From: Kordia aestuariivivens
GTDB taxonomy: Bacteria; Bacteroidota; Bacteroidia; Flavobacteriales; Flavobacteriaceae
Direction: 5' to 3'
NCBI RefSeq assembly: GCF_014397005.1
Contig: NZ_JACGWS010000014.1
Coordinates: 1 to 64,000, forward strand
DNA: 64,000 nucleotides
Of this stretch, positions 43,172-51,719 are shown piece after piece; positions within the stretch are counted from its first letter, which is position 1, and every line of letters starts with the position of its first letter. Made by a program: the position numbers and the translations under genes. The notes beneath the pieces are model-generated. The model searched no databases. It had not been told where the DNA came from and saw only the letters and a program-made list of their open reading frames with translations.

Positions 43172-44182
43172 TTACACTTTCGTATAACTCTCAGTATGAA
43201 TATCTATTGGTGAATATTCAGTTTTATTATTCGATTTCATCACTGGTTGCATCACGCATAAAACGGTTGTTTTTCCTTTGATTGTTAAGGTATTTCCACG
43301 AATTTTTGTTAACCATCTAAATTTTTCTATCGGAATATTGAATTCCATGATGGCGTTTACTAAATCTTCATTTTCGGAAATCCAATCCATAATTTGTTGT
43401 TTAGTTGAAAAATTTGGAATGTCTGAAGCTTCTTCAAACTCAAATTCCCATTCCACCGGAATATTGAAACGATACGTATGCAATTCGCCTGGCAATTGCT
43501 CAGCGCGCGTTTTTAAAACGGTTTCCCAATCAGCTTTTACGGTTGGATATTTCTGTTTGAATTCGCTTGCTAACATTCTCGGTCCGGGCGAATGTGCCGT
43601 TGGATAATAGCCGTAATAGGTTTTTGCTAAATAATGTTCCGCATATTTTCCGCCAAATACATTAAACAATTCTGATGCGTAAATGTGTAGTGTTGCATCA
43701 TGCGTAAATGCTTTTTTCAAGCTTATCAACAAGGTTTTATTTTTGCCCAATCCACAGGAATGAAAGATGATTTTTAAGCCTTTCGGCAAGAAGTTTTCAG
43801 CTAACGGAACGATTTCTTTGTTTTGTAAAGCTTCCGCTAGATTCGTTTCTGTGATGCGTTCGCCAGTTTCACTCGTTTTCATCGACAAACCGCGCCACGG
43901 ATTGCTGTGACTTACAATGTGAATATCACTATATAATTTGGAATCGTAATGCAAACGCAGCCACGTTAGAATTTCTGCCAAACTAAACACCTTTTCAACT
44001 ACTTGATAGTTCTCGTTGTCAAAATACTTTTTCGCATTGGTATAATAGGTATTATCGCCTTCATCAAATCCTGCAATGAAAACTAATGGTTGTGGTTTTC
44101 CAACTTCAAGTTGCGTTGTTTCAGTTCCCGCGAAAGCGGAAACCGAAAAACATAATAATACTAAGATAAATAGCTTTTTCAT
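43172..44182 (-). CDS. Secreted protein with caspase-fold-like His and Cys motifs
   Basis: The product has 336 residues, with a signal peptide (MKKLFILVLLCFSVSAFAG). Two hydrophobic strands end in candidate catalytic residues: DIHIVSHSNPWRG (His about 94) and LKIIFHSCGLGKN (Cys about 147). This strand-HS and strand-SC pattern resembles clan CD cysteine peptidases such as caspases, gingipains and CHAT proteins. It could also be a non-peptidase alpha/beta domain. It starts 4 nt after the VIT/VWA gene, so the two are cotranscribed. The ATG at 44182 is preferred over an upstream in-frame start that would overlap that gene. Confidence 0.55.
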   Translation of the reverse strand: MKKLFILVLLCFSVSAFAGTETTQLEVGKPQPLVFIAGFDEGDNTYYTNAKKYFDNENYQVVEKVFSLAEILTWLRLHYDSKLYSDIHIVSHSNPWRGLSMKTSETGERITETNLAEALQNKEIVPLAENFLPKGLKIIFHSCGLGKNKTLLISLKKAFTHDATLHIYASELFNVFGGKYAEHYLAKTYYGYYPTAHSPGPRMLASEFKQKYPTVKADWETVLKTRAEQLPGELHTYRFNIPVEWEFEFEEASDIPNFSTKQQIMDWISENEDLVNAIMEFNIPIEKFRWLTKIRGNTLTIKGKTTVLCVMQPVMKSNNKTEYSPIDIHTESYTKV

Positions 44183-44186
44183 TTGA

Positions 44187-46325
44187 CTAATTTTTGATTG
44201 TAATCGTAACTCCTTTTCCAATCGTAAACACTTCTTTCGCAATCATCAAATTGAGTTGTTCTAGCACGACTTCATTCATAATCCAAGTTCCATTTACTAA
44301 GATTTCTACTTTTAAGATTTCGCCATTCTCTCCAATTTCTACACGAATACCATCGTACTTTTTTAAGTATTTCTTAATGAATTCTGTATAGTTTTCTTTA
44401 AACCAAGTCGTTGCTTTTTCATTAGCAGTTTTTACAGTTCTTTTTTTCTTTTTGATCACCGTTTTTCCTTTTACAGAAGCTGCTGCACCAACTGCGCTGT
44501 TATTCACATTTTTTGGCATTGGCAAGGGTTGTTTTACCACTTTTCGATTTCCGCTGTTATTCACAACTTCATTGTCCACTGCAACAAATGATGTGTATTG
44601 CGTAACCAAGTTATACTTCAATCCAAGCTCAATGACTTGTTGTTTGGTATTATCATTAAAACGTCTTTTATAATCGTCCAAACGCTCTATTTTTTTGCGC
44701 GCCCATAAGTAGCGAAGTGCTTCGTTGTCTTTACTCAACATTCCATCGGCAACTTTGAATTCTTTTTGAAAAACGCCGTTTCCACTTTGTCCCGTAATCG
44801 TTAATGTTCCAGTTGCTTCTCCTCTGTATTTTCCAAAAATTAAAATGGGACGCGATGCAAATACATCCGGAATGCTACTTGGCGTAACATCATACACATC
44901 AAAACCTTCTGCTTTGATGCGAATTTGCGTTAATAAAGGCGATTTAATGTAGTTTCTGAACTTTTCGGCAACTGCATTGGCTTCGCTCATTTCTGTCGCA
45001 ATAAACGATTCGCTGTTGCTTACTTTTGCCATGCCTTCTAATAAATATCGGTTCACGCTCGATCCAATTCCGAAGGTAAATACGTTTGCTTGTCCAAGAT
45101 TTTTTTCGATAAGTTCAAATGCTTGGCGTTCCACACTTACGTATCCGTCCGTAATTACTACCATTGATCGTGCACTTTTTGCGTCCATTCGTGGTAATTG
45201 ATACGCTCTTTTGAGTGCTTTTATTAATTGCGTTCCGCCACCGCCGCGTTCGTTTGTTAAGAAGTTGATTCCTTTTTGAATGTTTTCTTTGGTACACGCC
45301 AATGGTTTGTCTGATAAAACAATCGAACCGCCTGCAAATAGTAGAATGTTGTAATGATCAGTTTCTGGTAAATTGACTAATAAATTGCGTAATAATTTTT
45401 TAGAAACTTCCATCGGATATCCATTCATAGAACCCGAAACATCCACGATGAAAAGATATTCTTTTGCTGTCGTTTTTAGGTTGGCAGAAGCTTTTGGCGG
45501 TTCCATCATATACGCGAAAAATTGTTCGCCTTTGTCTTCGTATAATAATAATCCCGCTTGAATTTCGTTGCCACGCATGTTGTATTTTAGAATGAAATCG
45601 CGATTAGACGGATTTTTGTTTTCTTCTCTTAACGAGATTTCCGCAATGCGCGTGTTTGGATACTGAACCTTAATTTTGTGCGTGTTTGATGAAACATCTG
45701 CGATTGGAATTCCTGAGTTGATTTGAACGTTTAAGTCAAAATCAAAAGTATCAGCCACACCTTTTTTTGTATACGGTTGATTGAATGTTTTTTCGCCAGA
45801 CGTGTTTTCGCCTGTAAATCGTGGTCCGACAACTGTTGGAAATACAAATTCGTAGGTTCCTGCTGTTGGCACTAATAATTCTGTGTAATAAATATCAATC
45901 GTAACTTCATCATTTTGCATGATGTTTCCAACGTTCATTTGAAACACATTTGGACGATGTTGATCGAGTTTTGCTGCTCTTTTCCCTGCTTTTAGGGCTT
46001 TGTCATAAACACGTTGCGCTTCTTGCTTTTCATATATTTTTGCGTTGATGGTTCTGTCACCAATTGTCATTTGCATTTTGTGTACAGCCGCTTGTGTTGA
46101 TAATGGAAAAATGTACTTTGCTTCTATCGGAATGTTTCCTTTGTTTTGATAGGTTTGCGCAATATGAATGTGTGCAATGTTTCCCGAAATTTTCACATCA
46201 ACGTTTGTTGATTTCAATGGAATCACAGCGTTTGGCGTGAGTACTTCTAAATACGGGCTTTCCGTTTTTTGTGCAAATCCAAAGCTGGAAATGAGCGCGA
46301 TGATGATGATAAAGATATGTTTCAT
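44187..46325 (-). CDS. VIT and von Willebrand factor A domain protein
   Basis: This 712-residue protein has a signal peptide (IFIIIIALISSFGFAQ). Next is a VIT domain (about 20-150, VDVKISGNIAHIHIAQTYQNKGNIPIEAKYIFPL and MNVGNIMQNDEVTIDIYY) and a VWA domain with an intact metal site DVSGSMNG (about 310) and VVITDGYV. A linker and a C-terminal domain (about 640-712) shared with the lipoprotein at 42393-42971 follow. VIT-VWA proteins bind ligands through a bound metal, and roles in Bacteroidetes are unclear. The start at 46325 matches the signal peptide. It heads the operon with the caspase-like gene. Confidence 0.88.
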   Translation of the reverse strand: MKHIFIIIIALISSFGFAQKTESPYLEVLTPNAVIPLKSTNVDVKISGNIAHIHIAQTYQNKGNIPIEAKYIFPLSTQAAVHKMQMTIGDRTINAKIYEKQEAQRVYDKALKAGKRAAKLDQHRPNVFQMNVGNIMQNDEVTIDIYYTELLVPTAGTYEFVFPTVVGPRFTGENTSGEKTFNQPYTKKGVADTFDFDLNVQINSGIPIADVSSNTHKIKVQYPNTRIAEISLREENKNPSNRDFILKYNMRGNEIQAGLLLYEDKGEQFFAYMMEPPKASANLKTTAKEYLFIVDVSGSMNGYPMEVSKKLLRNLLVNLPETDHYNILLFAGGSIVLSDKPLACTKENIQKGINFLTNERGGGGTQLIKALKRAYQLPRMDAKSARSMVVITDGYVSVERQAFELIEKNLGQANVFTFGIGSSVNRYLLEGMAKVSNSESFIATEMSEANAVAEKFRNYIKSPLLTQIRIKAEGFDVYDVTPSSIPDVFASRPILIFGKYRGEATGTLTITGQSGNGVFQKEFKVADGMLSKDNEALRYLWARKKIERLDDYKRRFNDNTKQQVIELGLKYNLVTQYTSFVAVDNEVVNNSGNRKVVKQPLPMPKNVNNSAVGAAASVKGKTVIKKKKRTVKTANEKATTWFKENYTEFIKKYLKKYDGIRVEIGENGEILKVEILVNGTWIMNEVVLEQLNLMIAKEVFTIGKGVTITIKN

Positions 46326-46458
46326 AGTGTTGGAATTTTTAAAGTTTTGTTCTTGATGAATCAAATATCCTATGAAACTGTGGTAGAATGTGTGTCGTTT
46401 TAGTATTCGTTGGTTGTTGTTTAGTATTCGTTTGAAATCTATCTATATATTCTCAAAA

Positions 46459-46500
46459 AGAATTTAATTTTCAGCGAGTTTCATCTCACGGAAGTGAAAG
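46459..46500 (+). repeat. 41-bp dispersed element, copy 1
   Basis: It contains TTTAATTTTCAGCGAG followed by TTTCATCTCACGGAAGTGAA, and differs from copy 2 (46960-47000) at one base. It lies 116 nt upstream of the peptide gene at 46617. Confidence 0.8.
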
Positions 46501-46616
46501 TGAAATTGTAACAATCTTTTAAAGTATTACTACTACTTAAATGTTAAGTATGGCGTTACCGTAAGTGATTGATGATTTGTTTTTCTAATTTAAAGATCTA
46601 ATCAAAATTTTATATC

Positions 46617-46817
46617 ATGAAAAAAAAGAGTTTAAACAGACCATTTACTTTTGACAAGCTTGAATTTAAAAAAGAGGTAATTTCAGAACTTAATCCTAAA
46701 ATTACCAGAAGAGTTGTCGGTGGAGGTATTTGCAACGACACAAATTGTACTATGGATCCGTGTCCTGACTTCTTAAATACGAGAATATACAGTGGCGGTG
46801 GCGGTATTCCTGACTAA
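46617..46817 (+). CDS. GG-leader peptide precursor
   Basis: The 66-residue peptide starts MKKKSLNRPFTFDKLEF, then has KKEVISELNPKI and a triple glycine in VVGGGIC. Its core carries three Cys (CNDTNCTMDPCPD) and ends in SGGGGIPD. The leader is longer than in the other three precursors but keeps the K..IS.LN..I pattern before the glycines. A 41-bp repeat lies upstream and a UUCG-loop terminator downstream. No modification gene is near. Confidence 0.6.
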   Translation: MKKKSLNRPFTFDKLEFKKEVISELNPKITRRVVGGGICNDTNCTMDPCPDFLNTRIYSGGGGIPD

Positions 46818-46824
46818 TATAGCG

Positions 46825-46852
46825 AGAGCGAACTTCGGTTCGCTTTTTTTGT
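46825..46852 (+). terminator. Rho-independent terminator with UUCG loop
   Basis: AGCGAAC-TTCG-GTTCGCT is followed by seven T. It ends the peptide transcript 10 nt past the stop. Confidence 0.9.
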
Positions 46853-46959
46853 TCTTTCTTCACATTTACAAATTCATGTGTATTGCTAATTTTATACATA
46901 CTTGTTTAGCAAAAAAACTACACGTACACACTTTCGATACAATTTCTTTATTCAGCGAA

Positions 46960-47000
46960 AGAATTTAATTTTTAGCGAGTTTCATCTCACGGAAGTGAAA
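46960..47000 (+). repeat. 41-bp dispersed element, copy 2
   Basis: It is identical to copy 1 at 40 of 41 bases and lies 88 nt upstream of the HEAT-repeat gene at 47089. Confidence 0.8.
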
Positions 47001-47088
47001 AAAAATAAAAATTAGATACTAGTAGTACAAGTGTTCGTCCTATTTTTATTAGATTTAGATTCACATAATGTAATTAATTATAAAAAGT

Positions 47089-48321
47089 ATGTGCCAAGCT
47101 AACAATCGAATTATTTTCTGTAGTTGTGTCGATAAAAATGAAGATCCTTCTACTCATGAACTTACAGTGTATTACACTTGGGATTTAGTACGATATCTTG
47201 GTTCTAGAGAATCTAAGGTAAGAGGGAAAATTATGATGCCTAAAAAAGATTTGGGAAATGGAATCACTTTAGATGCTATTCGTGACCAATTAAATTCAGA
47301 CGTTACTACTTTTGATTTTGATTATGAACCTTCGGAAAGAGATTGTTTACGGTTAGAAATATCTCATCCAATAGAACGATTTAGATATTTTAAGTTAATT
47401 TTTATTGATGGACAATGGACATCTGGCGCAAATGATGTTTTTACTTCCATTACCGAAGAAATAGGCCGCGGTAATATAAAAAGAAATATAAATTCTTCTC
47501 TAAAAGACCAATGGGTTACTATTACAAAAGATACTATAGAAATACTTTTTGAGAAGCTTCTAACAACTACCGATTCCTCAAAACAATGGGATTGTATTGC
47601 GGAATTGGTACAACGAAAACCTGAAACTTCTTTTTATAAAGGACATGTATTAATTACTTCGAATTCATATATGGAAAGGCTTGTTGGTACTCGTATCTTT
47701 GTCAAACTTTATGATTCAGATTATGAACCAGAGAAAGTTTTGAATATTTTTTTTGACCTGTTAAAGTCAGAAGAAGAGGAAGAAATTATTAGTCTTATAC
47801 TAAGCGTAATAGGTAATGATAACATGAATTTTAGTGAGCAACAAATTGAATTTCTCTGCAAATTTAAAAGCTACGGAGATGATGTAAAAGATAGTTTGAT
47901 GACTGCTATTTCCGATCTTTACAACGAAAAAGTAATTGACGTTTTTATTGAATTATCAAAAGATAAAAATGTTGAGATACGAGAAACAGCAGTATTTAAT
48001 TTAGGACATTTGACAGAAGTAGATAGTGCAAAAATTAAGGAGGCACTTTGGAATAGCGTTCAGGATAAAAACAAACAAGTAAGACATTATGCTATAGAAG
48101 CCTTGTCTGAACGTAAAAATGAAGATATAAAAGATATTTTATTGAAAGAACTTGAAACTATTGATAGACATGGCAACCTTATCTTAGATGCAATTGAAAA
48201 TTTGAATAATAAGAGTTTTATTCCGCATATTGAACTACAAATTGAAAAGCATAAAAACACTGCAAATCACCTCACTAAATTACTTCAAAGGACATTAGAT
48301 CATTTAAAATCAATAACGTAA
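47089..48321 (+). CDS. HEAT-repeat protein of unknown function
   Basis: This 410-residue protein is likely cytoplasmic, with no signal peptide. Residues 1-150 form an unrecognised mixed domain (ELTVYYTWDLVRYLGSRESKVRGKI). Residues about 155-400 are helical with HEAT-type repeats, clearest as FIELSKDKNVEIRETAVFNLGHLTE and ALWNSVQDKNKQVRHYAIEALSERK. HEAT arrays bind other proteins or nucleic acids. Copies 2 and 3 of the 41-bp element flank the gene. Confidence 0.7.
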   Translation: MCQANNRIIFCSCVDKNEDPSTHELTVYYTWDLVRYLGSRESKVRGKIMMPKKDLGNGITLDAIRDQLNSDVTTFDFDYEPSERDCLRLEISHPIERFRYFKLIFIDGQWTSGANDVFTSITEEIGRGNIKRNINSSLKDQWVTITKDTIEILFEKLLTTTDSSKQWDCIAELVQRKPETSFYKGHVLITSNSYMERLVGTRIFVKLYDSDYEPEKVLNIFFDLLKSEEEEEIISLILSVIGNDNMNFSEQQIEFLCKFKSYGDDVKDSLMTAISDLYNEKVIDVFIELSKDKNVEIRETAVFNLGHLTEVDSAKIKEALWNSVQDKNKQVRHYAIEALSERKNEDIKDILLKELETIDRHGNLILDAIENLNNKSFIPHIELQIEKHKNTANHLTKLLQRTLDHLKSIT

Positions 48322-48353
48322 TAGAATTATACTACTATAGTTCGTTAAAATAA

Positions 48354-48394
48354 AAATTTAATTTTCAGCGAGTTTCATCTCACGCAAGTGGAAA
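48354..48394 (+). repeat. 41-bp dispersed element, copy 3
   Basis: It differs from copy 1 at three positions (for example CACGCAAGTGG for CACGGAAGTGA). It lies 35 nt upstream of the thioesterase gene at 48429. Confidence 0.78.
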
Positions 48395-48428
48395 TGATTG
48401 ATTATTTTTAGCAGCTAAATCAAGTATT

Positions 48429-48980
48429 ATGAGCATCCGATATAAGTCTGCAGCAGAATCAAGAATTACGATTTCCGAATTGATGTTGCCATCACATTCA
48501 AATTTTAGCGGAAAGATTCATGGAGGTTATATTCTTTCATTACTCGATCAGATTGCGTTTGCGTGCGCTTCCAAACATTCAAGAGCGTATTGTGTGACGG
48601 CTTCTGTTGATACAGTCGATTTTTTGAATCCGATAGAGATTGGCGAATTGGTAACGATGCGCGCTTCTATTAATTATGTGGGACGAACTTCGATGGTTGT
48701 TGGGATTCGCGTTGAAGCGGAAAATATTCAGACAGGCGTCGTAAAACATTGTAACTCCTCTTATTTTACGATGGTTGCACGTGATGATGATGGTCATAGC
48801 CTTGAAGTTGACGGTTTAGTTTTGGATGATTTAACGACCATTAAACGTTTTTTGAAAGCCTTGAAACGTATGGAAATGAAGCGTAAACGTACAGACGAAT
48901 TTGATCATGAAGATTTTACTCCTGATGATTATATGAAAGAATTAGAAAAGTATAAGGTGAAAGTTACGTATCGTGAATAG
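48429..48980 (+). CDS. Acyl-CoA thioesterase (hotdog fold)
   Basis: The 183-residue protein has the hotdog thioesterase pattern: SHSNFSGKIHGGYILSLLDQIAFACASKHSRAYCVTASVDTVDFLNPIEIGELV with the helix and catalytic region, then VGRTSMVVGIRVEAENIQTG and YFTMVARDDDG. It is like cytosolic acyl-CoA hydrolases of the YciA/BACH group. A charged C-terminal helix follows (about 140-183). It probably hydrolyses medium- or long-chain acyl-CoA. Confidence 0.9.
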   Translation: MSIRYKSAAESRITISELMLPSHSNFSGKIHGGYILSLLDQIAFACASKHSRAYCVTASVDTVDFLNPIEIGELVTMRASINYVGRTSMVVGIRVEAENIQTGVVKHCNSSYFTMVARDDDGHSLEVDGLVLDDLTTIKRFLKALKRMEMKRKRTDEFDHEDFTPDDYMKELEKYKVKVTYRE

Positions 48981-49009
48981 TGCACTTCGACTTTGCTCAG
49001 TGTGAAAGT

Positions 49010-49051
49010 TTTGAGTTTTGAGTTTTGAGTTTTGAGTTTTGAGTTTTGAAA
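49010..49051 (+). repeat. Tandem 7-mer repeat (TTTTGAG, about 6 units)
   Basis: Six head-to-tail TTTTGAG units lie between the thioesterase stop and the end of the T9SS gene. No coding frame crosses it. It is a probable slippage hotspot. Confidence 0.92.
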
Positions 49052-49057
49052 AGTAAC

Positions 49058-49387
49058 TTATTTCTTAACGAAACGCTTGGTAATTGATTTTTTATCAGTA
49101 ATTACTTTTACCAAGTAAATTCCAGATTTCCAAGAAGTAATATCAACTGCATTGTGCATTGTTGTTAGTTTTCCTGTGTAGATTTTTCTTCCTAATAAAT
49201 TGTAGATTTCAACTGTCGCTTCTGTTTTTTGCGCAAGTCGAATGTTTAACTCGTTAATTCCTGGATTTGGTGAAATGTTGAAAACAGTTTCTTGGGTAAC
49301 ACCAATTTGAGTGCTATTGCTGTTTTGTGCGATAGCAATAGTGCTTAAAGAGAATAATAGGATAAAAAAGAGTATTTTTTGCTTCAC
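49058..49387 (-). CDS. T9SS type A sorting-domain mini-protein
   Basis: This 109-residue protein is a signal peptide (ILFFILLFSLSTIAIAQ), about 15 residues of linker and then a complete type IX secretion C-terminal domain: VFNISPNPGINELNIRL, ATVEIYNLLGRKIYTGKL, VDITSWKSGIYLVKV and TKRFVKK. Such domains normally sit at the end of large secreted enzymes and direct export through the outer membrane. Here there is almost no cargo. It may be a remnant or a small secreted peptide. Confidence 0.87.
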   Translation of the reverse strand: MKQKILFFILLFSLSTIAIAQNSNSTQIGVTQETVFNISPNPGINELNIRLAQKTEATVEIYNLLGRKIYTGKLTTMHNAVDITSWKSGIYLVKVITDKKSITKRFVKK

Positions 49388-49586
49388 GCGTATTCGATTT
49401 GGTGCATTTATTACAAATGTAATAATTATTTACAATACTATCTTCATTTTAACATTCTATATACATTTTTTTTAAACTTTATCAGTAAAACTACGTGGTT
49501 CTGTTTTCGCGTAAAAGTAATCTTACGTGAACTTTTTTTTAGTCGTTACTTTGTGTATTAGTATTAACCGATTAAGAAAAAAAGCT

Positions 49587-50870
49587 ATGAATCCAACAAG
49601 TGAACTATTACAACAAATATATAGTCTCTCCTTTTCTACAAATTCAGCATCAAATTTATCATGGAGTCAAACCGATTGTAAAAGCGGAATGATTGAAATG
49701 CAAGCGTACGTTACCAAAGTCGCGAAAGATGTATTGACTGAAACAGCATCAATTATTGGTGATTGGAAAGCAATTTGGGGACCAATTGTATATGCAAACG
49801 ATCCAACTTCTAATTCTGTACATGCCGATAATACCATGGGAATGTATTACAATGCAAGTGAAAATGTTGTAGTAATTTCTATTGCGGGAACGAATGTAAA
49901 CTCACCTTACGGTTGGATTGTAGAAGATTTTTCGGTACATAAAACAAAATCTTGGGAATTGGTTACTGGTGCTAAAAATTCTGGAAATATCTCTTTAGGA
50001 ACGTATACTGGCTTAGAAATTTTACTAGACATGAAAGATCATAACAATGATACCGTTGTGACTGCCTTGAAAAACTTTCTAACTTCAAATCCTGATTTAT
50101 CGGATGTACAAGTTGCTGTTGCTGGTCATAGTTTAGGAGGCGCATTATCGCCAACTTTGGCTTTGTATTTATTAGATACAAAACATCATTGGGATTCGAA
50201 CGGGAAAACTTCTATTGGTGCTTTTCCAACAGCTGGTCCAACACCTGGTGATGAAGGTTTTGCTTCGTATTATGAGAAAAAAATCAAAGCGAAAGATATT
50301 TATTATTTAAGTCAACACAACGGAATTGATGTCGTGCCACATGCGTGGGAAAAAAGCGATATTGAAAAGATACCAACCATTTATAGTGATCATATTGTGC
50401 AACCAAGTGATGCAAATCCATCAGAAACCTTAACAGGAACGTTGGCAAGTGTTGCGGCATTGAATGCATTGGCAACTAAGAATATTATTGGTGTTCCAGT
50501 AAATCGCTATCAGCAAATATCGCCATCAACTACATTGAATGGAACTTTTGATACTACTATTGACGATCTCGTTTCTAAGCAATTAAAGTATATAGAATTA
50601 GTACTTCCATTAGCGCTTGGAAAGTATGCTGTGTATTTACGTAATTTAGTGCGTTTTGCGGCACAAGCAGGAACACAACATACAGTAGCGTATCATTCAT
50701 TATTGAATATTAAACCATTTATGACTGCATACAAACATATTTTAAATGCCAACAAACCTAGTGGTATTGTTGTTCATGAGCCTTATGTGTATGCTGTAAA
50801 AGATATTGCGAAAGTTGATTTACAAAAAATTGATGAAGCTGCGATGCAGTTAGCGAAAGATCATCACTAA
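49587..50870 (+). CDS. Lipase family (class 3) alpha/beta hydrolase
   Basis: This 427-residue hydrolase has the nucleophile elbow VAVAGHSLGGALSPTLALYLL (Ser about 190) and a class 3 lipase neighbourhood (NVVVISIAGTNVNSPYGWIVEDF). A likely acid is in YYLSQHNGIDVVPHAW, with His candidates after it. No signal peptide is seen at the ATG 49587, so it would be cytoplasmic unless exported in another way. An upstream TTG at 49527 adds a hydrophobic stretch (FFLVVTLCI) but is weaker. Likely substrates are lipid or ester; the enzyme class is certain, the substrate is not. Confidence 0.85.
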   Translation: MNPTSELLQQIYSLSFSTNSASNLSWSQTDCKSGMIEMQAYVTKVAKDVLTETASIIGDWKAIWGPIVYANDPTSNSVHADNTMGMYYNASENVVVISIAGTNVNSPYGWIVEDFSVHKTKSWELVTGAKNSGNISLGTYTGLEILLDMKDHNNDTVVTALKNFLTSNPDLSDVQVAVAGHSLGGALSPTLALYLLDTKHHWDSNGKTSIGAFPTAGPTPGDEGFASYYEKKIKAKDIYYLSQHNGIDVVPHAWEKSDIEKIPTIYSDHIVQPSDANPSETLTGTLASVAALNALATKNIIGVPVNRYQQISPSTTLNGTFDTTIDDLVSKQLKYIELVLPLALGKYAVYLRNLVRFAAQAGTQHTVAYHSLLNIKPFMTAYKHILNANKPSGIVVHEPYVYAVKDIAKVDLQKIDEAAMQLAKDHH

Positions 50871-50916
50871 CCTTTTTTAAGGTAGTGACTAACCAACCAT
50901 TTTTTATTATTAAAGG

Positions 50917-50962
50917 AAAATGCTCCTAAAGAATCGTACAGATTTGATGGGAGCATTTTTTA
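50917..50962 (+). terminator. Rho-independent terminator (shared hairpin type, copy 1)
   Basis: AAAATGCTCC and GGAGCATTTT pair with a 23-nt inner part that includes GATTTGATG, followed by T6. It ends the lipase transcript. The inner sequence recurs in three other terminators at 51634, 54633 and 55271. Confidence 0.8.
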
Positions 50963-51025
50963 TTTGGGTTGAGGATTGGTTGTTAATATTATATAATTTA
51001 TTTTCATACGTTTTGTAAAATATTA

Positions 51026-51376
51026 TTATTTTATCCAGCGATATTTTCTAACCAAGTCTCCTTTTTTCGTTTCAAAGTTTCTCTTGTCTTCATTTAAAAC
51101 TTTTTTCAAAATCCAACCAGCATCTTTTCCAGCACCTTTAATTGCAGAGTCATCAGTTTTTCCTTTAGATTTATGTTTGTCAAATAGTTTTATCATTGGT
51201 GTTCCGCTCCAGTTAAAATTTTCTCCACCAAAAAGATCACGTGCAGAGAACCATTTTTCCTCTTTGTTTTTACACCAACAATATACTGCTCCTTGCATGT
51301 AATCACAAATTCTTTTAATTACTTCTGGTTTCAAATCTTTTACTTCTCTAATTTTTGAATCTGATATTAAAGTCAT
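51026..51376 (-). CDS. Small conserved-looking protein of unknown function
   Basis: This 116-residue, strongly basic protein has no signal peptide or membrane span. Notable segments are MQGAVYCWCKNKEEKWFSARDLFGG, GTPMIKLFDKHK, and DAGWILKKVLNEDKRNFETKKGDLVRKYRWI at the end. It looks like a complete small globular domain, perhaps nucleic-acid binding given its charge, but no family is recognised. It is monocistronic on the minus strand. Confidence 0.5.
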   Translation of the reverse strand: MTLISDSKIREVKDLKPEVIKRICDYMQGAVYCWCKNKEEKWFSARDLFGGENFNWSGTPMIKLFDKHKSKGKTDDSAIKGAGKDAGWILKKVLNEDKRNFETKKGDLVRKYRWIK

Positions 51377-51633
51377 TCGGTTTATTTGTTTTTAAAGTTT
51401 TACAATGTATGCATACAAATAATTTCTATTTATTACTTTCCATAAAATTAAAACAAACAACACACATAAAATTGTGGTTTCCCGCAATCAGATGCAATTT
51501 CAATCTTAAACATAGAAAAGAAAAATGTCTTTGCGAGCGCCAGCGAAGCAATCTCAACTTTAGTATTCATGAAACAGACTGCCACGTCACTATCGCTCCT
51601 CGCAGTGACGCAAAATATAACAGTGCAAAAACC
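51377..51633. other. Gap with a repeat-derived stem-loop
   Basis: It holds TGCGAGCGCCAGCGAAGCAATCT (about 51532-51554), a form often seen as intergenic repeat in Flavobacteriaceae, and a hairpin CGTCACT/AGTGACG (51585-51610). No ORF is supported. Confidence 0.4.
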
Positions 51634-51680
51634 AAAAAATGTTTCCAAAAAAATCATTGTGATTTGATGGAAACATTTTC
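51634..51680 (-). terminator. Rho-independent terminator (shared hairpin type, copy 2)
   Basis: AAAATGTTTCCA and TGGAAACATTTT pair with an inner AAATCA/TGATTT stem. T6 follows on the minus strand. It ends the MoxR ATPase gene. Confidence 0.8.
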
Positions 51681-51719
51681 TATTTGAGTGTATTCTAAAA
51701 TCCTTTTAAGGTGCTGTGC

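Noticed and set aside
49010-49051. CRISPR-like array
   Set aside because: The units are 7 nt head to tail without spacers, so it is a simple tandem repeat. No cas genes are present anywhere in the window.
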